Shown here piece by piece: positions 54,678-62,524 of a stretch of DNA of 64,000 nucleotides. Origin of the DNA: Chryseobacterium elymi. Lineage in GTDB: Bacteria > Bacteroidota > Bacteroidia > Flavobacteriales > Weeksellaceae. Both the position numbers and the translations under genes were made by a program. Positions within the stretch are counted from its first letter, which is position 1. Every line of letters begins with the position of its first letter. The notes below the pieces were generated by a model, which searched no databases, was not told the origin of the DNA, and saw nothing but the letters and a program-made list of their open reading frames with translations. Where the stretch lies: NCBI RefSeq assembly GCF_003385495.1, contig NZ_QNUH01000002.1:1-64000 (forward strand), given 5' to 3'.

Positions 54678-55729
54678 CTGATAAATAGGAGCAACTGATC
54701 TTCCCGGGATAAACCGGGACTTTTCCGACCGGGCATAGAAACATCCGGTATGCAGCCAGCCCAAACGAATGCCCGGTGCCAACGTTTTTGAAAATGAAGA
54801 ATACGTCATCACCAATCCTGAATCGTCAAAACTTTTAATACAACGAGGCTTTTTATCTCCAAAATAAAGATCACCGTAAATATCATTTTTCAATAATTGG
54901 AACCTGATGCATAGATGCGATGGCCAAGAGTTCTTTTTTAGCATTATCAGCCATCACAATACCTTTCGGGTTGTGAAAACTGGGTGTTAACACCACGGCT
55001 TTTATATCATTCGAAGTGCAGACTTTTCTGAAATATTCTGTATCAAAACCATTTTCGTAATGCACAGGAATCTCTATTATTTTTAATCCCAGATTCGCTA
55101 CAGCCTCCAAAACCGAAAACACACACGGACTTTCGACAGCTACGATATCTCCGGGATCGGTTACTGCACTTTAAGCAGTGGTCAATGCCTGCAATGCTCC
55201 GTCTGTAATATAAGTTCATCAGGATTAAATACACATCCGTGACCTGCCATCTGAAGGAAATCTGTTTTCTTAATTCATACAACCTATTTGAAGGATAATA
55301 ACGTAATAATGAAGCTCTTTTTTCGCGGATGACTTCCTGTATCGTTCTGAGGATGAGTTTTTGCGGAATCAGAAGATCTCCAGGCGCTGCCATATGGAAA
55401 GAACTGGATTCTGAAGGTTTGTTTCTGGCTGAGGTCAGCATCACATTTTTGGTGAATCAAGGATCTCTCACAACAGGAATCAGATCTGCTCTGACCTGTG
55501 AAGTATGGTCTTCTTCAACTGAGGCTACAAAATATTCTGAACGGGGGCTGCTTTCTATCAGTCCTTTCATCATCAGATATTCAAAACCACTTTGAACAGA
55601 GCTTGTACTCAGCTGGTATCTGCTTTTGATCTCCCGTATGGAAGGCGGGCGTTCTCCTTTCAGCAAAATCCTATTTCTGATCTGCTCTTCAATAACCGAT
55701 GTAAAAATTTCATATTTATAGGATCATAT
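54672..55729 (-). pseudogene. broken MocR/PdxR-type regulator (GntR HTH plus aminotransferase domain)
   Basis: Read on the minus strand in changing frames: KYEIFTSVIEEQIRNRILL, KGERPPSIREIKSRYQLSTS (GntR winged helix, about 55715-55590), FHMAAPGDLLIPQKLILRTI and YYPSNRLYELRKQISFRW. Then come EAVANLGLKIIEIPVHYENG and VVLTPSFHNPKGIVM, and finally DDSGLVMTYSSFSKTLAPGIRLGWL with the PLP lysine (SFSK), ending at RSVAPIYQEFI. No in-frame ATG is found at the start. At least three frameshifts are present (near 55440, 55200 and 54910), and about 100 C-terminal residues are missing at the junction with the M61 fragment. Confidence 0.88.
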
Positions 55730-55829
55730 TACCATTTTATCAAAGTGTACCGCACAAATTCATAAAAAATAAATCACTGTACCGATTAAATTAATGAAAA
55801 CTGTGTCCCTTTCGAATCCAATAATATTC

Positions 55830-55837
55830 TAATTTTG
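55830..55837 (+). promoter_or_regulatory. -7 box of the GNAT gene
   Basis: TAATTTTG, an exact TAnnTTTG match, 14 bp before the ATG at 55852. The broken MocR-type gene diverges from the same interval. Confidence 0.55.
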
Positions 55838-55851
55838 AATAAAAAAGATCT

Positions 55852-56361
55852 ATGAATATAATTTCAAAATTTACAGTGGGTTCAGAGGAGGGAATTTCTG
55901 ATCTTATAACCATTATCGATTCTTCAGTTTATGCTCTACACAAAGGACTGGTTGCTGAGGAAGACATCAAAAAATATATTGCAAACGATATTGATCCCAG
56001 AAAAATGATCAATGACCTGAATGACCTTTCCAACCAGCTTATTATCATGTATGCAGATGATCAGCCTGCTGGCTACAGTATTCTGAAAAGCGGTTCCGGC
56101 CATCCTGAATTGCCTGAAGGGAAAAAAGCTACAGAAATCTGCTTTGTAATCCTTTCGGAATTTGATTCTCCGGAAACCAGACAATCTCTTTGGAAGAAAT
56201 GCAGGTCTGCAGCCAGTTTCACAGATATGATCTGGCTCAATATGATGGCTCATGACCCGCTTTTAGAGTTTCTAAAAGAATCAGGTTTTACCATTGTTGC
56301 TGATGCTACAGCCGGACCTTTCCAACTTCCGTCGCATCTATTAAAACTGGATATCAACTAA
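55852..56361 (+). CDS. GNAT-family N-acetyltransferase
   Basis: A 169-aa acyltransferase-like protein. The N-terminal helix (SEEGISDLITIIDSSVYALH) is followed by QLIIMYADDQPAGYSIL, and AHDPLLEFLKESGFTIVADA near 135-155 is the typical GNAT strand beta6-beta7 region. The acetyl-CoA loop (Q/RxxGxG/A) is weak, so activity is uncertain. It diverges from the broken MocR regulator, an arrangement in which the regulator usually controls the GNAT gene. With the regulator dead, the gene may be constitutive. Confidence 0.75.
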   Translation: MNIISKFTVGSEEGISDLITIIDSSVYALHKGLVAEEDIKKYIANDIDPRKMINDLNDLSNQLIIMYADDQPAGYSILKSGSGHPELPEGKKATEICFVILSEFDSPETRQSLWKKCRSAASFTDMIWLNMMAHDPLLEFLKESGFTIVADATAGPFQLPSHLLKLDIN

Positions 56362-56445
56362 TTCCCTGGACCTATGCCATTTAAAAAGACAAATCTTACC
56401 TGATCATAACCTGTTTAAAATAATATTAAATTAATTGATTTTCAT

Positions 56446-56465
56446 ATCTTTGATTTTTATAATTT
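56446..56465 (+). promoter_or_regulatory. 20-bp direct repeat, first copy, at the AraC promoter
   Basis: The 20-bp sequence ATCTTTGATTTTTATAATTT overlaps a consensus -7 box (TATCTTTG, 56445-56452) upstream of the AraC gene. It recurs exactly at 57388-57407 after the AraC stop. Confidence 0.65.
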
Positions 56466-56472
56466 CTACATT

Positions 56473-57387
56473 ATGAGTGATCAGCTGGAAACTATTGAAG
56501 ATTATTACAGACGCATCCGGAACAACCAGGTAAAAATGTTTGATTCTGATGATTTTGAAACAGGCAAGTCGCATTTCAATGTTTCCATGCGGAGATACTG
56601 CAGTTTTAAAAGCCCGTACAACCGCCGTGATTATTATAAGATAAGTTTTATCCTGGGAAAAGGCACCTTTCAGTACGGATCGCATAAACTTTATATTGAC
56701 CAACCTGCCCTTTTCTTTCCTTCACCTAATATTCCGTATTCATGGGAATGTGATGGTGATCTTCAGGAAGGCTACTTCTGTCTGTTCAATCAGGAATTTT
56801 TTAGTGGAAATACTGAACTCAACCTGTTTAAGAAGACCTCACTGTTTAAAGAATGGAGCAAACCTATTGTTTTTTTAACGGATGAACAGACCCAGCTGGC
56901 TACTCTTTATTTTGAGCAGATGTATAAACTGAATCATTCGGCCTACCCATTCCGGTGCAGCAGTATCAAAAGCCATCTCGCTTCTGTCATGCACCTTGCT
57001 TTGGAGAACCGCGTAGATGACATCAATCCCAGTGAACTGCCGGCTAATATCCGTTTATACCGCTTATTTGATGAGTTGCTTAACAAGCAATTCCCACTGG
57101 ATTCTCCGGCATACCCGCTGGCACTGAAAACTGCTTCTGACTTTGCAGATCAGCTTAATGTACATGTGAATCATTTGAATTCATCGGTAAAATCTGTCAC
57201 TCAGCTTACCACGACTCAAATTATTAAAGAAAGGGTATTTGAGGAATCCAAAAACCTGTTGAAATATACCAACTGGAATATTGCTGAAATAGGATATACC
57301 CTGGGATTCGACCAGCCTTCCCATTTCAATAATTTCTTTAAAAAACATGCTGAAGTTTCACCTTTAAAATTTAAAAGCACATTTTAA
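56473..57387 (+). CDS. AraC-family transcriptional regulator
   Basis: A 304-aa regulator paralogous to the one at 22637-23575: sensing part with PYNRRDYYKISFILGKGTFQ near residues 52-70, AraC HTH domain from about 205 (SDFADQLNVHVNHLNSSVK, then WNIAEIGYTLGFDQPSHFNNFFKK). It is followed 84 bp later by an MFS exporter gene on the same strand, its probable target. A -7 box lies about 21 bp before the ATG. An identical 20-bp sequence at its promoter and in front of the MFS gene suggests shared control or a duplicated promoter. Confidence 0.9.
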   Translation: MSDQLETIEDYYRRIRNNQVKMFDSDDFETGKSHFNVSMRRYCSFKSPYNRRDYYKISFILGKGTFQYGSHKLYIDQPALFFPSPNIPYSWECDGDLQEGYFCLFNQEFFSGNTELNLFKKTSLFKEWSKPIVFLTDEQTQLATLYFEQMYKLNHSAYPFRCSSIKSHLASVMHLALENRVDDINPSELPANIRLYRLFDELLNKQFPLDSPAYPLALKTASDFADQLNVHVNHLNSSVKSVTQLTTTQIIKERVFEESKNLLKYTNWNIAEIGYTLGFDQPSHFNNFFKKHAEVSPLKFKSTF

Positions 57388-57407
57388 ATCTTTGATTTTT
57401 ATAATTT
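57388..57407 (+). promoter_or_regulatory. 20-bp direct repeat, second copy, before the MFS gene
   Basis: Identical over 20 bp to 56446-56465. Here the base before it is A rather than T, so the -7 box is imperfect (AATCTTTG). Position 65-84 bp before the MFS start makes it a candidate operator or weak promoter. Confidence 0.6.
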
Positions 57408-57471
57408 TTACTTTGTCTTTTAAAATTGAACTTCTGTATTCCCTGCTTATTTTTGCTTAGTAAAATAACGA

Positions 57472-58686
57472 ATGAATATGTTGTTGAAAGAAGCGTCTGA
57501 GAAAAGAATCAGATTAATAACGATTATGGCTTTTGTGTCGATACCGCTTTCAGGGTTTGTCACTGATATTTATCTACCCTCATTCCCATCGATGGCAAAG
57601 GAAATGCAGGTATCTGAAAAGGATATCCAGATCACCTTAACGTCTTACTTACTGAGCTACGGAATCTCACAGCTTTTTGTCGGGGGAATTCTGGACAGCA
57701 TCGGTCGTTACCGTCTTAAACTGATTGCTTTGCTGCTGTTGATCATCAGCAGTATTCTTATTACGATGACGAACAGTATTTTACTGATCTGCCTGCTTCG
57801 TATTCTTCAGGGAGCTGCCGTTTCCGTACTTATTGTTGCTACCCGGGCTATTTTTGTGGATCTCTATGATTCTGAAAAAGTGAAGCACTATCTGAGTTAT
57901 TTCACAATCGTCTGGTCGTGCGGACCTATCCTGGCTCCTTTCCTGGGTGGATATATTGAAAAACTGTTTAACTGGCATGCCAATTTTCATTTTCTGGCTT
58001 TGTACGCGGGAATCCTGTTTTTATTTGAATGGTTTGTCAGTGGTGAAAGCTTACCGGAAAAAAAGAAACTTAATCTTTACGAAAACATCAGCCTGTATAA
58101 GATGATGCTGAAAAACAGGATCTTTATGCTCGGGATTTTCATTTTAGGGCTGAGCTACTCTATTGTCATGCTTTTTAACATTACAGGTCCTTTTATTATT
58201 GAAAATACGTTCCACTTTACTCCGGTAGCTATTGGATATTGTACCCTGATCTTAGGATTTTCATGGATGATTGGCGGTTTTATAGGAAAGCGAAGACTTA
58301 AACTTGATTTTAAAGAGAGAATTTTACAGCCTATCGTTTTGCAGCTGATCCTTATTACCGGGCTGATTGTGACCAGCTTTCATGCGGAAAGCCTTTTTAT
58401 TATGGTTCCTTTTGCGTTTTTTATTCATATCTGTTCAGGGATCCTGTTTACATCATTTTTCACTACCAGCATGCTATATTTCCCTAAAAATGCGGGAACA
58501 GCAGGCGGACTGATGGGTGGGCTGGTGTATGTGATCACTTCTATCACAAGTTTCATTATTTCGGTCAGCGGAACTGTAACGGAACAAGATGGCCTTGCCT
58601 GGCGTTATCTGGCGATTGCTATTATACTTTTAGGAATTATCCTGGTCATGCACCAGGCCGTTAAAAAAGAACAAGCAGAGAAATGA
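57472..58686 (+). CDS. MFS multidrug efflux transporter, Bcr/CflA type
   Basis: A 404-aa protein with 12 membrane spans. The Bcr/CflA features are VTDIYLPSFPSMAKEMQVSEKDIQ in the first loop region, the motif A equivalent GGILDSIGRYRLKL near 66-80, RILQGAAVSVLIVATRAI near 105 and YFTIVWSCGPILAPFLGGYI near 141. This family exports drugs and small metabolites by proton antiport. Control by the adjacent AraC regulator is likely. The start at 57472 (MNMLLKEASEKR) could also be the second ATG at 57478. Confidence 0.92.
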   Translation: MNMLLKEASEKRIRLITIMAFVSIPLSGFVTDIYLPSFPSMAKEMQVSEKDIQITLTSYLLSYGISQLFVGGILDSIGRYRLKLIALLLLIISSILITMTNSILLICLLRILQGAAVSVLIVATRAIFVDLYDSEKVKHYLSYFTIVWSCGPILAPFLGGYIEKLFNWHANFHFLALYAGILFLFEWFVSGESLPEKKKLNLYENISLYKMMLKNRIFMLGIFILGLSYSIVMLFNITGPFIIENTFHFTPVAIGYCTLILGFSWMIGGFIGKRRLKLDFKERILQPIVLQLILITGLIVTSFHAESLFIMVPFAFFIHICSGILFTSFFTTSMLYFPKNAGTAGGLMGGLVYVITSITSFIISVSGTVTEQDGLAWRYLAIAIILLGIILVMHQAVKKEQAEK

Positions 58687-58702
58687 TCTCTGCTTTTTTT
58701 AT
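58675..58702 (+). terminator. terminator of the MFS gene
   Basis: GCAGAGA pairs with TCTCTGC around AATGA, overlapping the stop codon, and is followed by seven T. Confidence 0.85.
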
Positions 58703-58754
58703 TTTTTAATGAAATATTATAAAAATGGCTTATTCCCCAGATCTATATATATTT

Positions 58755-59261
58755 TTACTTTTTAATAAAAGCAACGGCATCTACTTCTATCATCATATCA
58801 TCTAGTGCCAGTCTGGGAACTGGAATTAGAGTACTAGCCGGAAATTTGTTATTTTTCCATACTTTATGCATTTCCTCTGTCCATATTTTAAGTTTCTCCT
58901 GATCATGATCAACCATTAAAACCGTAATTTTAAGAACATCATTAACTCCTAACCGATAATCGGCAAGTACGGTCTCCAAATTTTTGAGAGAAAATTTAAC
59001 CTGGGTTCTAAAATCTTTAGAAAGATGATGTTCCAAGCCTTCTCCTCCGCTTTGCCCGGATATGAATATATATTTCCCATCAACTTCATTCGTTGTAGCA
59101 TGAGAAAAAGCAAATGGAGCCGGATCAAAAAGATCTTTTGGGTTTTTGTGGACGACAGTGGCCACATTATTTGTTTTTTTTGTTTTATGGTGATTTGTAT
59201 TTTGTGAAAAGGCTAAAAACCCCATACAGAGAGTGGATAAATTAAATACTATACTTCTCAT
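58755..59261 (-). CDS. exported RidA-family protein
   Basis: A 168-aa protein with a signal peptide (MRSIVFNLSTLCMGFLAFSQ) and a YjgF/YER057c/UK114 domain from about residue 45. Motifs include FSHATTNEVDGKYIFISGQSGGEG, FRTQVKFSLKNLETVL, VLKITVLMVD and a C-terminal PASTLIPVPRLALDDMMIEVDAVAF. RidA proteins destroy reactive enamine/imine intermediates from PLP enzymes. The arginine that contacts the carboxylate is present in the PVPRLA segment. An exported form would act in the periplasm, which is common for this subgroup in Bacteroidetes. Substrate unknown. Confidence 0.9.
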   Translation of the reverse strand: MRSIVFNLSTLCMGFLAFSQNTNHHKTKKTNNVATVVHKNPKDLFDPAPFAFSHATTNEVDGKYIFISGQSGGEGLEHHLSKDFRTQVKFSLKNLETVLADYRLGVNDVLKITVLMVDHDQEKLKIWTEEMHKVWKNNKFPASTLIPVPRLALDDMMIEVDAVAFIKK

Positions 59262-59292
59262 GACATCTATTATTTTGTTGTGAATATTAAAG

Positions 59293-59300
59293 CAAATATA
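59293..59300 (-). promoter_or_regulatory. -7 box of the RidA gene
   Basis: TATATTTG on the minus strand, an exact TAnnTTTG match, 31 bp before the ATG. Confidence 0.6.
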
Positions 59301-59493
59301 GTTTCCAATATTTTCAGAAAAATAAACATATGTTGAAGTTTTTAGCTTTTATAGACGGTATATTTACCGGTTTTATTTGGAAATAACGGTGACACACTAT
59401 CGGGTAGCACATAAAGTTTTACACGCTCCATAAGCGAGAAGATATCAGTTTAAAGTAAAAAAGAACAAATACAATCCGTTTTTCTTATAAATA
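59301..59493. other. intergenic, no feature recognised
   Basis: AT-rich DNA upstream of the RidA gene and beyond the end of the TetR-like remnant. I see no reading frame with family resemblance and no RNA structure. With 59494-60104 it makes an 843-bp stretch without an intact gene. Confidence 0.5.
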
Positions 59494-59886
59494 TCAAAGA
59501 TTCTCATAAGTCTGGTCTATTAAAAAAGATACTGCTTTTTTGATTTTATCGCGGCCGTCATCAGTATTAATATCTATACCACAGAACACACTGCCATTTA
59601 CGGAAGCATATATATATTCAGATAATAAAAGTCTGAAATTAAAATGGCCGTTATTGCACGAAAATCCTGTGAACGTTCTCCAAAGTGAGGATCAACAGTA
59701 AACTTGAAAAAGGGATTCCCCGTTTTCTTCCTGCATATTGGTCAGCTTTGTAAGAGATTTCCGGGATTCAGACAAGCGCCACAATAATAGTTTCTGCAGC
59801 TCCTTATTGCTGCTTACATAATCAAATTGATGTAGTAACATTGCCTCGGTAAATGCTTTTCCTCCATCTTTTGGATCGGGCATCAT
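59494..59886 (-). pseudogene. TetR-like regulator remnant (C-terminal part only)
   Basis: Reads PDPKDGGKAFTEAMLLHQFDY, LQKLLLWRLSESRKSLTKLT, NMQEENGESLFQV, then after a frameshift DPHFGERSQDFRAITAIL and SDFYYLNIY. After another frameshift and stop it reads VNGSVFCGIDINTDDGRDKI, ending KAVSFLIDQTYENL. The pattern matches the C-terminal ligand part of a TetR-type regulator common in flavobacteria. The helix-turn-helix end is absent, so it is truncated and doubly frameshifted. Family assignment is from memory of the pattern and is moderate. Confidence 0.65.
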
Positions 59887-59967
59887 TGTTTCGGTGGTTA
59901 CGTTACTTCAATAAAGGTTCCAGAATAAAAATTCGATTAATCTGTTCCCCTTACAAGATAAAATAAA

Positions 59968-59998
59968 GAAAGTGACCATTTAAAAATGATCACTTTTT
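59968..59998 (-). terminator. probable terminator of the glycan cluster
   Basis: AAAGTGA-CCATTT pairs with AAATG-ATCACTTT with one mismatch; on the minus strand T residues follow. It is about 105 bp past the aminotransferase stop. Confidence 0.55.
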
Positions 59999-60104
59999 AA
60001 TTACCTTAAGCTTGCCGAAGGTGTCAACTTAATGGAAAATATACTTTTATATAAATGATTTGGTATTAATTATTTATCGGACACCTCAAACACTCAGGTC
60101 CGGT

Positions 60105-61271
60105 TTACGGCATCACCGAATATTCTTTCTTATTTGAAAAGACATCCAGCATTACTTTTGCAATTCTGGCTCTCTCATCCTCTGAAAGATTAGATCCTGA
60201 CGGCAGGCATAAGCTATTACCGAACAGAGTCTCTGCTACCTTTCCTCCGTAATATGGTGCATCTTTAAATATAGGCTGCAGATGCATTGGTTTCCAGATA
60301 GGGCGGGACTCGATGTCTTCTTTCAAAAATGCCAGACGTAAATCTTCATAGTTTTTTGATAATTTGGTTTTTGTATCGTCGATTGTAATAACGGATAGCC
60401 AGTGATTGCTGTAAAAATCTGAATCAGGCTCCGAAAATATCTTTACGCCTTCTATATTTTTACAGATTTCAGAATAAAAACTGTGCATTTTTCTACGGCC
60501 TTCTACTCTTTCATCTAAAACTTCCATTTGCCCTCTTCCGATTCCTGCGCTGATATTACTCATTCTGTAATTGTACCCAATTTGAGAATGCTGATAATGC
60601 GGGGCATCATCTCTGGCCTGTGTAGAGAGAAATACAGCCTGCTCTTTGTCTTCCTGAGAATGGCATACTAATGCGCCACCTCCGGAGGTTGTAATAATTT
60701 TGTTTCCGTTGAATGACAAGATACCGAACCGCCCAAAAGTTCCGCAGGCTTTTCCTTTATATCTGGAGCCCAGTGATTCGGCAGCGTCCTCAATTAAAGG
60801 AATGTCATATTCTGCAGCTATTGATAAAATTTCATCCATTTTTGCAGGCATTCCGTAAAGGTTAACCACAATAATTGCTTTAGGCTTTTTGCCTTTTGAA
60901 ATTCTGTCTTCTATAGCTTCTTTTAAAGCCACCGGACACATATTCCAAGTATCTTTTTCAGAATCTATAAAAACGGGAACAGCTCCCAGATAGACAATAG
61001 GGTTAGCAGAGGCGGAAAATGTCATAGACTGACAGATAACCTCGTCTCCATGAGTGACATCGCACTCAATTAATGCCAGGTGTAAGGCAGCAGTTCCTGC
61101 AGAAAGCGCAGCTACTTTTACATCTTCATTTAAGAATAACTCCAAATCTTGCTCAAAACCATCAACATTCGGACCTAAAGGCGCTACCCAATTTGCCGCG
61201 AATGCTTCTTTAATGTATTTTAATTCGTTTCCACCCAAATGGGGAGAGGACAACCACACTTTTGATTTCAT
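60105..61271 (-). CDS. DegT/DnrJ/EryC1/StrS aminotransferase (PglE-like)
   Basis: A 388-aa PLP-dependent sugar aminotransferase. It starts KVWLSSPHLGGNELKYIKEAF, with the substrate region NWVAPLGPNVDGFE near 27-40, the cofactor site IPLIEDAAESLGSRYKGK near 155-172 and the PLP lysine in ILSFNGNKIITTSGGGAL near 190. PglE-type enzymes convert the UDP-4-keto sugar to UDP-4-amino-2-acetamido-trideoxyglucose. It is last of a four-gene minus-strand cluster with an acetyltransferase, a sugar transferase and a glycosyltransferase, matching the set that makes and attaches a bacillosamine-type sugar. The 4,6-dehydratase (PglF) is not in the window. Confidence 0.9.
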   Translation of the reverse strand: MKSKVWLSSPHLGGNELKYIKEAFAANWVAPLGPNVDGFEQDLELFLNEDVKVAALSAGTAALHLALIECDVTHGDEVICQSMTFSASANPIVYLGAVPVFIDSEKDTWNMCPVALKEAIEDRISKGKKPKAIIVVNLYGMPAKMDEILSIAAEYDIPLIEDAAESLGSRYKGKACGTFGRFGILSFNGNKIITTSGGGALVCHSQEDKEQAVFLSTQARDDAPHYQHSQIGYNYRMSNISAGIGRGQMEVLDERVEGRRKMHSFYSEICKNIEGVKIFSEPDSDFYSNHWLSVITIDDTKTKLSKNYEDLRLAFLKEDIESRPIWKPMHLQPIFKDAPYYGGKVAETLFGNSLCLPSGSNLSEDERARIAKVMLDVFSNKKEYSVMP

Positions 61272-61292
61272 ATTTTACTATTCTAAATTTTA

Positions 61293-61895
61293 CTAAATAT
61301 TTAAACTTCTACTTTTTATTATTTTACCCGGATTTCCTACAACAGTAGCGCCATCCGGTACATCGCTAATAATGACAGTCCCGGCACCAATAGTGCACCA
61401 TTTGCCAATTTCTATTCCCTGTATCACGCTGGCCCCAATTCCAATATGGGTTCCTTCCCCCACATATACGTTTCCGGCCAGCGCCACATTTGGGGATATG
61501 TGAACGAAATCTTCGATTATACAATCGTGATCAATAGAAGCATTGGTATTAATAATACAGTGCTTCCCTATCCTTACTGCTGCATTTATAGTAACACCGG
61601 GCATGACGATAGTTCCCTCTTCGATTTTTAATCTCTTAGATAGTATTGCCTTAGGATGAAGGAGGGTAACATAATTGAAATGCTCACCCCGATTAACTAC
61701 TCTTTTCCGCAACCTGTTATTACCTATAGAAATAAGTACTTCTATATCATAAGGCGGAGCTTCATGAATAACAGTATAATTCAACACTCTCTCCTTCAAC
61801 GGATTTTCGTCTATATAAGCTTCAATATTATAACCGCATTCTTCGGCGATTTCAGCCACTACTTTGCCATGACCACTTGCTCCGTATAAATACAT
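61293..61895 (-). CDS. NeuD/PglD-family sugar O- or N-acetyltransferase
   Basis: A 200-aa protein with an N-terminal Rossmann-like nucleotide-sugar domain (MYLYGASGHGKVVAEIAEECG). A left-handed beta-helix of hexapeptide repeats follows from about residue 85 (GTIVMPGVTINAAVRIGKHC, ending TVIISDVPDGATVVGNPGK). The catalytic base histidine is in NASIDHDCIIEDFVHI near 119. PglD acetylates the 4-amino group of the sugar made by the neighbouring aminotransferase, a fit with the cluster order. It overlaps no gene (21 bp to the aminotransferase). Confidence 0.88.
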   Translation of the reverse strand: MYLYGASGHGKVVAEIAEECGYNIEAYIDENPLKERVLNYTVIHEAPPYDIEVLISIGNNRLRKRVVNRGEHFNYVTLLHPKAILSKRLKIEEGTIVMPGVTINAAVRIGKHCIINTNASIDHDCIIEDFVHISPNVALAGNVYVGEGTHIGIGASVIQGIEIGKWCTIGAGTVIISDVPDGATVVGNPGKIIKSRSLNI

Positions 61896-61918
61896 ATTCT
61901 ATCTACATTTAATTTAAA

Positions 61919-62524
61919 TTAATTATTTCCTGTAAAAGCCTCTACCGTAGCCTGATCAGCCTGGTTTATGCCTTCCTTTTTTATTACTTTTTTTAAAGTA
62001 AGGAACATCACTTTGCAATCTGTTGCAAATGATACGTTATCTATGTACCAAATATCTAATTCAAATTTCATCGTCCAGGAAATAGCATTTCTCCCATTTA
62101 CCTGTGCCCAGCCTGTAATGCCGGGGCGTATATTGTGTCTTCGTTTTTGAGATTCACTGTACAAAGAGAGATATTGCGGCAACAGAGGTCTTGGTCCTAT
62201 AATCGCCATGTCTCCTTTCAATACATTAATTAATTGTGGAAGCTCATCCAGGGAAGTCTGACGTATAAAACTTCCAACACGTGTTAAGCGTTCCGAATCG
62301 GGCAGGTAATTACCCTTTCTATCTTTTTTATCATTCATCGTTTTAAACTTGATGATATTAAATATCTTCTCATTTAATCCGGGCCGGGCCTGCAAAAAGA
62401 ATGGTTTGCCCTGATTTGCGAAATACAGCAAGACTGTGACAATAATGAAAACAGGTGATAACAAAATCAGCCCTATTAAAGCAATCAGAAAATCTATAAC
62501 CCGTTTTAAAAAAAATTTATACAC
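61919..62524 (-). CDS. undecaprenyl-phosphate sugar phosphotransferase (PglC-like, bacterial sugar transferase)
   Basis: A 201-aa monotopic phosphoglycosyl transferase that places the first sugar phosphate onto undecaprenyl phosphate. The N-terminal re-entrant helix (RVIDFLIALIGLILLSPVFII) is followed by QARPGLNEKIFNIIKFKTM near 45-63. Then come TSLDELPQLINVLKGDMAIIGPRPLLPQYL near 91-120 (with the Asp-Glu dyad in DELP) and RPGITGWAQVNGRN. Its length is that of minimal PglC rather than WbaP. It overlaps the glycosyltransferase gene by 8 bp, so the two are coupled. Confidence 0.93.
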   Translation of the reverse strand: MYKFFLKRVIDFLIALIGLILLSPVFIIVTVLLYFANQGKPFFLQARPGLNEKIFNIIKFKTMNDKKDRKGNYLPDSERLTRVGSFIRQTSLDELPQLINVLKGDMAIIGPRPLLPQYLSLYSESQKRRHNIRPGITGWAQVNGRNAISWTMKFELDIWYIDNVSFATDCKVMFLTLKKVIKKEGINQADQATVEAFTGNN

